This document shows, piece by piece, positions 18,063 through 25,173 of a DNA stretch of 64,000 nt. Source of the DNA: Aromatoleum buckelii (GTDB taxonomy: Bacteria > Pseudomonadota > Gammaproteobacteria > Burkholderiales > Rhodocyclaceae); assembly GCF_012910785.2 (NCBI RefSeq), contig NZ_WTVH02000010.1:1488001-1552000 (forward strand), read 5' to 3'. The notes beneath the pieces were generated by a model that saw only the letters and a list, made by a program, of their open reading frames with translations, had not been told where the DNA came from and made no database searches. Position numbers and translations under genes: made by a program. Within the stretch, counting starts at the first letter, position 1. Each line of letters starts with the position of its first letter.

Positions 18063-19874
18063 ATGACCGGTCTGCCGCCCGTCCGTTACACCATCGCGCC
18101 GATCCGGCCTGCCTCGCACTTGTTCGAAGTCACGTGCACGGTCAGCGACCCGGCCCCTGGCGGACAGGTGTTCCGCCTGCCGGCGTGGATTCCGGGCAGC
18201 TACATGATTCGGGAATTTGCCCGCAACATTGTCACCTTGCGGGCCGAGTGCGAGGGCAGGGCGGTCGTGGTCGACAAGCTCGACAAGCACACCTGGCGGG
18301 CGGCGCGCGTTGCGCCCGGGCGTGCCCTGACGCTGGTGTATGACGTCTACGCGTGGGATCTGTCAGTGCGAGCCGCGCACCTCGATCCGACCCACGGATT
18401 CTTCAACGGCACAAGCATGTTCCTCGCCGTCGAAGGGCATGCGGAGCGGCGCTGTCTCGTCGAGATCCTTCCACCACCACCAACCACTTCCCGGCGCTGG
18501 AAGGTTGCGACGACGTTGCCGCGCGCGGTCGGCGAGATCGGCGCGGCGATGCCGATGGGGTTCGGGTGCTACCGCACCGACAGCTACGACGAACTCGTCG
18601 ATCATCCCGTCGAGATGGGAACCTTCACCCACGAGGTGTTCGAGGCGGCGGGGGTGCCACACGAAATCGCACTCACCGGCCGCCACGACTGCGACACGCG
18701 GCGTCTGTGCGCGGACCTCGCGCGCATCTGCGCCTGGCAGATCGAACTCTTCGGCTTGCCGGCGCCGGTCGATCGCTACCTGTTCCTGACGATGGTCGTC
18801 GGGGACGGCTACGGCGGTCTCGAACACCGCGCATCGACCGCGTTGCTGGCGAGCCGCAACGACCTGCCGTACCCCGGTATGAACGGTGTGCCCGACGGCT
18901 ACAAGACTTTTCTCGGGCTGTGCAGCCACGAGTATTTCCACACCTGGAACGTGAAGCGGATCAGGCCGGCCGCGTTCACGCCGTATGACCTGCAGAGCGA
19001 GAACTACACGCGCCTGCTGTGGGCTTTCGAAGGCTTCACGTCGTATTACGACGACCTCGCGCTCGTCCGTTCGGGTGTGATCCCGATCGAGGACTATCTC
19101 GGCCTGCTCGGCAAGACGGTCTCGAACGTGTTGCGCGGCGGCGGCCGGCTCAAGCAGAGCGTCGCCGAGTCGTCGTTCGATGCGTGGATCAAGTACTACC
19201 GGCAGGACGAGAACGCCCCTAACGCGATCGTCAGCTATTACGCCAAAGGCGCTTTGATCGCGCTGGCGCTGGACCTGCAGTTGCGAGCGGCGAGCGCCGG
19301 CAGCGTGAGCCTCGACGACGTGATGCGCCTGCTGTGGCAGCGGCATGGCCGCACAGGCGTCGGGGTCGAGGAGGACGGGCTGTTCGCGCTCGTCGAGGAA
19401 GTTGGCGAACGCGGCGGGAAAGGTGCAGGGCGACGACTCGCTCGCTGGCTCGCGAAAGCCGTGCACGGGACCGAAGACCTGCCGCTCGCACGCCTGCTGA
19501 AGCCTTTCGGTGTCGCGTGCGAGGTCGAAGGGGCATCGAAAGGCCCGACGCTTGGCGCGAAGCTCGCCCCGAATTCGGGCGAAGCGAAGCTCGCCAGCGT
19601 CTATGACGACGGACCGGCGCAGGCGGCAGGACTGTCGGCCGGTGACGTGCTCGTCGCGATGGATGGTTTGAAAGTGACGGGAAGCTCGCTCGAAGCGCAG
19701 CTGGCGCGGCGCAAGGCGGGCGAGCGAGTCGAGATCCACGCGTTTCGTCGCGACGAGCTGATGAGCTTCGATGTCGAACTGGCGGCAGCGCCGGCCGATA
19801 CGGCAAAACTCACGCTCGCCGCCAAGCCCCCGGCGGCGGCGCTCGCGCTGCGCAAAGGCTGGCTGGGCGGCTGA
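18063..19874 (+). CDS. M61 family glycyl-type metallopeptidase with PDZ domain
   Basis: A 603-residue zinc peptidase of family M61. The zinc motif HEYFH is at residues 289-293, followed by the family-typical TWNVKRIRP and then WAFEGFTSYYDDL with the third zinc ligand Glu. The N-terminal third is the beta-rich M61 domain (PAWIPGSYMIREFARNI). A PDZ domain lies at about residues 498-570 (SVYDDGPAQAAGLSAGDVLV). M61 enzymes act as aminopeptidases with a preference for N-terminal Gly or Ala. No signal peptide is visible, so a cytoplasmic location is likely. The stop is 4 bp from the stop of the convergent MATE gene. Confidence 0.92.
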   Translation: MTGLPPVRYTIAPIRPASHLFEVTCTVSDPAPGGQVFRLPAWIPGSYMIREFARNIVTLRAECEGRAVVVDKLDKHTWRAARVAPGRALTLVYDVYAWDLSVRAAHLDPTHGFFNGTSMFLAVEGHAERRCLVEILPPPPTTSRRWKVATTLPRAVGEIGAAMPMGFGCYRTDSYDELVDHPVEMGTFTHEVFEAAGVPHEIALTGRHDCDTRRLCADLARICAWQIELFGLPAPVDRYLFLTMVVGDGYGGLEHRASTALLASRNDLPYPGMNGVPDGYKTFLGLCSHEYFHTWNVKRIRPAAFTPYDLQSENYTRLLWAFEGFTSYYDDLALVRSGVIPIEDYLGLLGKTVSNVLRGGGRLKQSVAESSFDAWIKYYRQDENAPNAIVSYYAKGALIALALDLQLRAASAGSVSLDDVMRLLWQRHGRTGVGVEEDGLFALVEEVGERGGKGAGRRLARWLAKAVHGTEDLPLARLLKPFGVACEVEGASKGPTLGAKLAPNSGEAKLASVYDDGPAQAAGLSAGDVLVAMDGLKVTGSSLEAQLARRKAGERVEIHAFRRDELMSFDVELAAAPADTAKLTLAAKPPAAALALRKGWLGG

Positions 19875-19878
19875 CCGT

Positions 19879-21282
19879 TCAGGTCTGCACGTTTTGCGGG
19901 CGCCGCATCACGACGTGCAGCAGCCAGCCGAACAGCGCCGACGCGAGGACCGTCGCGACGACGCTCGCTTCCCAGAAGCCGGCGACGGTAGGCGACTGCT
20001 CGCGCCCCGGGGCGTGGAACGCGAGCCAGTAACCTCCGGCCAGCGCGATCCCCCAGAAACACAACGCGTGCAGCAGCATCGGCATGAACGTCACCTTGTA
20101 GCCGCGCAGCGCGTGGGCCGCGACCGTCTGCACGGCGTCGAAAATCTGGTAGATGCAGATGTAGAACACCAGTCCGAGCGCCACTGCGCGCACTGCCGGG
20201 TCTGCGGAAAACAGCGCAACGACCGGCTCGCGTCCGACCCACAGCAGCACGCCGATCAAGGCAACGAGCGCGACCGTCAGGCCCATCCCGACGCGGACCG
20301 TCGTCCGTGCGCGCGCCGGCTCACGGGCGCCCGCAGCCTGCCCGACGAGCACCAGGATCGCGATCGATATCGCCAGCGGAAGCATGTAGATCAGCGCGGC
20401 CAGGTTTGCGACGACGCGGTGTCCCGCCACCGCCTCGGCACCGAGCCGGGCGGCGAACAGCGCGATCAGCGTGAACGACGACACTTCGATGAACGTCGAC
20501 AGCCCCATCGGGATGCCCAGTTTCAGCAGGGCAAGGAGATCGCGCCGGCGCGGCGGCTGCCAGTTGGCAAACAGTCGGTAGGGACGGTAATCGCGGTTGC
20601 GGGCGAGATAGCCCGCGCCGCACGCGAACGCGATCCAGTTCACGATTGCAGTCGAGATGCCGCAGCCGACCACGCCGAGGGGGGGCAAGCCGAAGCCGCC
20701 GTGCACCAATGTCCAGGCGAGCGGAACATGCGTCGCGGTGACGATGAAGCTGATCAACATCAGCGCGCGGGGACGGCCGAGCGCGTTGTTGAAAGCGTAG
20801 AAAGTGCGGTACAGCAGGACTGCGGGCAGGCCGAACGCGGTCGCGAGCAAATAATCCCGGGTCTTCCCGGCCACGTCGGCAGGCACGCTGCTGAGTTCGA
20901 GCAGGAAACCGGGGAAGGCGAGCAGCGCAATGCCGGGCAGCGCAAGCATCAGCGCCAGCCAGAATCCCTGCTGCAGCGCCGGGCCGATCGCGTCGACGCG
21001 GCGGGCGCCGAAATGATGGGCGACAGTCGGAGCGACCGCCTGCAGCACGCCGACGAGCAGCATCGCGATCGAAATGTAGACGCCGCTGCCGACCGCGACC
21101 GCGGCCAGGTCGAGGGTACCGTAGCGTCCGGTGATGAGGGTGTCGGCGATCAGCATGCTCATCGACAGCAGCTGGGCAACGAGCACCGGCCAGGCGTGAT
21201 GAAACAGGCGCTGGGCGATGGTGAGCGAGGACTCGGGAGCGCTCAATGGTAAAGGTGGAAAAGGAGGGACCGGGGCGGACAT
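19879..21282 (-). CDS. MATE family multidrug exporter
   Basis: A 467-residue transporter with about 12 membrane segments of the multidrug and toxin extrusion family, NorM branch, which exports cationic compounds using sodium or proton gradients. Typical stretches are WPVLVAQLLSMSMLIADTLITGRYG in helix 1, ALQQGFWLALMLALPG and the second-half GLSTFIEVSSFTLIALFAARLG. The ATG at 21282 starts the family-like region; the frame is open to 21345 but without conserved sequence. It converges on the M61 gene with almost no gap. Confidence 0.9.
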   Translation of the reverse strand: MSAPVPPFPPLPLSAPESSLTIAQRLFHHAWPVLVAQLLSMSMLIADTLITGRYGTLDLAAVAVGSGVYISIAMLLVGVLQAVAPTVAHHFGARRVDAIGPALQQGFWLALMLALPGIALLAFPGFLLELSSVPADVAGKTRDYLLATAFGLPAVLLYRTFYAFNNALGRPRALMLISFIVTATHVPLAWTLVHGGFGLPPLGVVGCGISTAIVNWIAFACGAGYLARNRDYRPYRLFANWQPPRRRDLLALLKLGIPMGLSTFIEVSSFTLIALFAARLGAEAVAGHRVVANLAALIYMLPLAISIAILVLVGQAAGAREPARARTTVRVGMGLTVALVALIGVLLWVGREPVVALFSADPAVRAVALGLVFYICIYQIFDAVQTVAAHALRGYKVTFMPMLLHALCFWGIALAGGYWLAFHAPGREQSPTVAGFWEASVVATVLASALFGWLLHVVMRRPQNVQT

Positions 21283-21423
21283 CGAGCGGGGGTTCCCGGT
21301 CGGTTGCGGAAGAACGCGGAGTTTAGCCAAAAAAACCATGTACATACCAGCCGCCCCGGGGGCTCCAGTTCCGGGTGCTGCGCGCGGATCTCTATGGCGC
21401 TGCCCCGGGAGACTAATCTCCGC

Positions 21424-22515
21424 TCATCGCATCGGGATTCCCCGCTTTCTTTTGGTGGTTCGGCGACGAGGGTCAAGTCCTGCCGGGGAGTCTTTGTTCG
21501 ACTGCTCCAGCGAACGCAGAGCCTGAACGATTTCACCTTGGCTGTTGCCAAGGAGGAGGGCGAGTTCACCGGCACGTGAGCGCTCGGCATCCAGTGCAGC
21601 CTGCAGGGTCGCCTCAACTGCCTCGGCCTGGCGGAGGTCGGTCTCTAGGGTTTGCACCTTGCTTTTGACTTCCAGAGCCTCGGCCTTTTCGGCTGCAACA
21701 GCGTTCTCCAGCGAGACTTTTGCCTTGATGGCGATTTTCTGCTCGGCCTCGGCCGCCGCCAGCTGCTTCGTCAGGGAAGCGAGGGCGGTCTCTTGCGCAG
21801 AAGCATGCTGACGGAGTTCCGCAAGCGCGTTTTGTGCAACTCGGGCTTCGCTACGCGCCTGATCGAAGCGAAGGAGCGCCTCCTTGATGTCGCGGTCGCA
21901 ACCCGACTTGACGGCGCTGAGCTCGTTTTGCAGGGCGACCAGCTTTTCGTCGGCTGCCCCGAGCCTGCCTTCAAGCGTTTCCCGTTCGACATGGAGTTGC
22001 ACAATCTGGCGTTCATGGCTTGCAATCAGCGACACGCGTTCCGCGGCAGTGGCGTTGAGGCTTGCTCTGGCGTCCTCCACTTGCGTCTTCAGCGTGTCGA
22101 TAAGCGTCTGTTGGGTTTCGGCTGCGTCGGCCAGGCGAATCCGCTGTCCCGCCAAATCTGCACGTTCCTTCTCGATGCTGGCGGCTTCCTGCGCAAGAGC
22201 TTCGCGATCCTGAGTCAGTTCATCCGTGCATGCCTGGCGCGCTGCGGTCAACGCCGCCTCCCAAAACGTCCGGGCGGCCTGAGTGACTGCGTCGGGCGCC
22301 CCCGGCGACGCACAAAAGGCTGCAGGATCCTGGATTCGGCTGCCGAGCGCCTTGAACCACGAATCCAGATGCGGTCCGACCGTGTTCGGCGAACCTCGTC
22401 CGATTTGCCCGCGGATGCGTTCGACCGTGGGCCGGAATCCCGTCAGCAACAACGCGTCCGCGGCTTCCCAAACGTCCCGTTGGCCGACGCCGCCACGCTT
22501 CCCGATCTCGAGCAT
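21424..22515 (-). CDS. KfrA-like DNA-binding coiled-coil protein
   Basis: A 363-residue protein with an N-terminal KfrA-type DNA-binding domain (residues 1-70; QRDVWEAADALLLTGFRPTVERIRGQIGRGSPNTV contains the helix-turn-helix) followed by a very long coiled coil (about residues 115-340, rich in Ala, Glu, Gln, Leu). The C-terminus is basic (RRRTTKRKRG). KfrA proteins of plasmids bind their own promoter at inverted repeats and contribute to plasmid stability. Here the gene is divergent from a tyrosine recombinase, and a 39-bp palindrome lies 32 bp before its ATG; GGGGAGG forms a strong ribosome site. Autoregulation and control of the recombinase are likely but inferred. Confidence 0.85.
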   Translation of the reverse strand: MLEIGKRGGVGQRDVWEAADALLLTGFRPTVERIRGQIGRGSPNTVGPHLDSWFKALGSRIQDPAAFCASPGAPDAVTQAARTFWEAALTAARQACTDELTQDREALAQEAASIEKERADLAGQRIRLADAAETQQTLIDTLKTQVEDARASLNATAAERVSLIASHERQIVQLHVERETLEGRLGAADEKLVALQNELSAVKSGCDRDIKEALLRFDQARSEARVAQNALAELRQHASAQETALASLTKQLAAAEAEQKIAIKAKVSLENAVAAEKAEALEVKSKVQTLETDLRQAEAVEATLQAALDAERSRAGELALLLGNSQGEIVQALRSLEQSNKDSPAGLDPRRRTTKRKRGIPMR

Positions 22516-22546
22516 TTCGCTTGACCTCCCCTCTTTCTTGCATTAA

Positions 22547-22585
22547 TTATTACATTCGATAATCGAAAGTTATCGGATGTAATAA
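22547..22585. promoter_or_regulatory. 39-bp near-perfect palindrome, KfrA-type operator candidate
   Basis: Left arm 22547-22562 and right arm 22570-22585 are inverted copies matching at 15 of 16 positions, separated by a 7-bp spacer (22563-22569). A partial third copy, TTAATGTAA, follows at 22591-22599. The site is AT-rich, unlike its surroundings, and sits between the divergent kfrA-like and recombinase genes, overlapping the likely -10 region (TAATAAT) of the former. Confidence 0.75.
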
Positions 22586-22632
22586 CTAGGTTAATGTAAA
22601 ATACACTACACAATACAGCATACAAATACGAC

Positions 22633-23730
22633 ATGAACCTTGACGATACTCTGCCGGCATTGGCAAGCAACGTTGCAGTAATGGATCCGGACGCTTTGGA
22701 CCCGCTGACGCAACAGGCGGTCGATGAAATCCTCGCCGAGGGAACATCGGCGAACACCGACGCCAGCTACCGCGCCGCACTGCGCTATTGGGCGGCGTGG
22801 TTTGCGCTGCGCTATCGAAAGCCGCTCAAGTTTCCGGTGCCGGTACCTGCGGTGATCCAGTTCATCGTCGATCATGCGCAGCGATCGACGCCCGGCGGGC
22901 TGCGCTGCGATCTTCCCGATTCGCTCGACGTGATCCTCGTGAAAAAGGGATACAAGGCGAAAATCGGTCCGATGGCGCTTTCCACGCTCAATCACCGGGT
23001 GTCGGTCCTGTCATCGCTGCACAAGCGCAGTCCCGAACTCGAGAACCCATGCCGAAGCCCTGCAGTGCGCGATCTCATTGCTCGAACCCGACGTTCCTAC
23101 GCAAAACGGGGCGAACGCCCCAAAGGCAAGGCTGCCCTCACTCGGGAACTGCTCGAGCAACTGGTCGGAACGTGCGACGACTCGCTCAAGGGCTTGCGGG
23201 ATCGGGCGATCCTGCTGCTGGGATGGGCTTCCGGCGGGCGTCGCCGGTCCGAGATCGTGAGCCTTCGGGTGGAAGACCTGAAAAGGGTCGGCCCCGATGA
23301 ATTCATCTTTGAACTCGGCGCATCGAAAACGAACCAGTCGGGAACCGTCAAGGCAGACGACCTCAAGCCTGTCGTCGGCGCTGCCGGCCGCGCCTTGGCG
23401 GACTGGCTTGCGGCGACGGGCCTGGCGTCCGGGCCGTTGTTCCGCCAGATCGACAAGAGTGGGAGCTTGCGCGGGGCTCTGTCCGCTTCGGCAGTGCGCA
23501 CGATCGTCCGGGAGCGGTGCCTGCTTGCCGGCCTCGACGGGGATTTCAGCGCTCACTCTCTGCGCTCCGGGTTCGTGACAGAGGCTGCGAAACAGCTGAT
23601 TCCCCTGGGAGAAACCATGGCGCTGACCGGGCACCGCAGCATCCCGTCCGTGATGCGCTACTTCCGCGCCGGGTCGGTCACCGCAAGCAAGGCGGCCAAG
23701 CTTTTCGACAAAGGTGACAAGACCGAGTAG
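22633..23730 (+). CDS. Tyrosine recombinase / phage-integrase family protein
   Basis: A 365-residue tyrosine recombinase. The SAM-like DNA-binding N-terminal domain covers about residues 30-150 (TDASYRAALRYWAAWFALRY). The catalytic set is complete: Arg204 in GGRRRSE, a Lys in GASKTNQSG, His308 and Arg311 in HSLRSGF, His334 in TGHRS and nucleophile Tyr343 in MRYFRAG. It shares a 117-bp divergent promoter region with the KfrA-like gene and has no obvious Shine-Dalgarno sequence before its ATG. No tRNA, att site or other phage or plasmid gene is nearby, so it is not clearly part of a large island. Possible roles are resolution or a small mobile module. Confidence 0.9.
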   Translation: MNLDDTLPALASNVAVMDPDALDPLTQQAVDEILAEGTSANTDASYRAALRYWAAWFALRYRKPLKFPVPVPAVIQFIVDHAQRSTPGGLRCDLPDSLDVILVKKGYKAKIGPMALSTLNHRVSVLSSLHKRSPELENPCRSPAVRDLIARTRRSYAKRGERPKGKAALTRELLEQLVGTCDDSLKGLRDRAILLLGWASGGRRRSEIVSLRVEDLKRVGPDEFIFELGASKTNQSGTVKADDLKPVVGAAGRALADWLAATGLASGPLFRQIDKSGSLRGALSASAVRTIVRERCLLAGLDGDFSAHSLRSGFVTEAAKQLIPLGETMALTGHRSIPSVMRYFRAGSVTASKAAKLFDKGDKTE

Positions 23731-23820
23731 CTCGGGGATTTTGCCCGCGTTTCGGATGGTCGTGGCGGTCAGGCACGAGCCCGTACGCATCCTCTGCCGG
23801 TGCGTCACCGCGTGGGAATA

Positions 23821-23836
23821 AGTCATTGGAATGACT
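23821..23836. promoter_or_regulatory. 16-bp palindrome upstream of HD-GYP gene
   Basis: AGTCATT and AATGACT are perfect inverted arms around a central GG, 57-72 bp before the ATG of the HD-GYP gene. A small dyad CATGATATGCATG follows directly. This is a candidate operator. Confidence 0.4.
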
Positions 23837-23892
23837 CATGATATGCATGAAGTGTATTAACATGGGCACCCCTGAATCGTCTTTCGACCGCC

Positions 23893-25173
23893 ATGCAACA
23901 ACCGCCCTGTCCGTTGATCGATCTGGCCGAACTTCCGGGGGAAAGGCCTCATTACGTACGATCGTTGACGGAGATGGGCGAAGAACGCGAGGTCGTCGCC
24001 CACGAGCATGTCTTCGCCGCAAACGGCATGAAGCTCATTGCCAAGGGCACGCGCATAAACCGCAGTCAATGCGAGCGGCTGAATCTCCACAAGCTGCGCG
24101 TCCCGCTCGATCGGGTGCTGGCGACCGAAAACCCCGTGAATGCGGCCCAACTGGCGAACGACGCCAGCAAGATGCTCGCGGCAGACATGGCAATGGCCCG
24201 GCTGGCGCAGCGCACCGGTGATCCGCTGGGTTTCCGACAAGGATTGGCAGCGCTTGCATTGCCGCGGCCGCTGGCTTTCCGGCTGACAGTGATGCGGGAA
24301 AAACGCAGCGGCCTTTTCCACCATTCCCTGCGTACGGCATTGATCACCCACTCGATCGCTTCTCGGCTGGGGCTGTCCAATCGGGACAAGCAGGACTTGC
24401 TGCTGGCGGCGCTTTGTCACGACATTGGTGAAATGCACACCGATCCGGCGCTGCTCGCGTCCGGTCACCAGGTGACGCCCGAGCAGCGGCGCTTCATCCA
24501 CGTCCATCCGATCACGAGCTACGTCGTGCTGCGCGATCTCCCCGGCGTTTCATCGCCCGCGATGCAGGCAGTGCTGCACCATCACGAGCGCCTCGACGGC
24601 AGCGGTTATCCATATGGCTTGCGCGCCGGGCAGATTCACCCGCTTGCCGGCCTGCTGTGTGTCGCCGAAGTGACGGAAGCTCTGGTACGCCGCTCCGAGA
24701 TGCAACGACTGGACGTCCTGCTGCGGCTGAATCAACGCCGGTTCGAACCGGCGGCTGTCGGGGCGCTGCGTCAATTGCTGCGTACCGACCCGAACGCCTC
24801 TCAAGATACGCCCTCCGACCACGACGCGACCGTGCAGTTGACCCGCGTCGCCGAAGTCCTCGGGAGCTGGCCCGCACTGTGCGACCGCCTCGACGCGCAG
24901 GCCGCGTCCCCGGAACTCGCGTTCCTGAAGGAGCGGATGGCGATGCTGCGCTCATTGGTGCTGCAGTCGGGCATCAATCCCGACGATCTCGAAGTCCTGC
25001 TCGAGCTCGCGCGTGAAGACAGCGTCGTGCTGAACGAACTGCGGGCGACGCTCGATGAGCTGGACTGGCTGATGGCCGATATCGCGAACGAGATCGAGCG
25101 CCGGACCACAGCGCTGGATGTTCAGTCGCGAAGTGCAGTGGAGGAACTTGTCGTGTTGCTGCGCGCCGCTTGA
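23893..25173 (+). CDS. HD-GYP c-di-GMP phosphodiesterase
   Basis: A 426-residue cytoplasmic protein with a central HD-GYP domain (about residues 150-300), which hydrolyses cyclic di-GMP. Visible metal and signature residues are HSLRTALITHS, His176-Asp177 in CHDIGEMH, a histidine pair in HVHPITSY, and HHERLDGSGYP at residues 230-240 with an intact GYP triad. The N-terminal 100 residues resemble the short domain that often precedes HD-GYP (ANGMKLIAKGTRINRSQCERL); the C-terminal 120 residues are helical and unassigned. No receiver domain or membrane anchor is present. Its last 52 bp overlap the end of the convergent diguanylate cyclase gene, an arrangement in which the two opposing activities could interfere at RNA level. 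Confidence 0.92.
   Translation: MQQPPCPLIDLAELPGERPHYVRSLTEMGEEREVVAHEHVFAANGMKLIAKGTRINRSQCERLNLHKLRVPLDRVLATENPVNAAQLANDASKMLAADMAMARLAQRTGDPLGFRQGLAALALPRPLAFRLTVMREKRSGLFHHSLRTALITHSIASRLGLSNRDKQDLLLAALCHDIGEMHTDPALLASGHQVTPEQRRFIHVHPITSYVVLRDLPGVSSPAMQAVLHHHERLDGSGYPYGLRAGQIHPLAGLLCVAEVTEALVRRSEMQRLDVLLRLNQRRFEPAAVGALRQLLRTDPNASQDTPSDHDATVQLTRVAEVLGSWPALCDRLDAQAASPELAFLKERMAMLRSLVLQSGINPDDLEVLLELAREDSVVLNELRATLDELDWLMADIANEIERRTTALDVQSRSAVEELVVLLRAA

Noticed and set aside
23731-23892. Possible attachment site or tRNA next to the recombinase
   Set aside because: No tRNA-like cloverleaf and no direct repeat matching sequences on the other side of the module were found.
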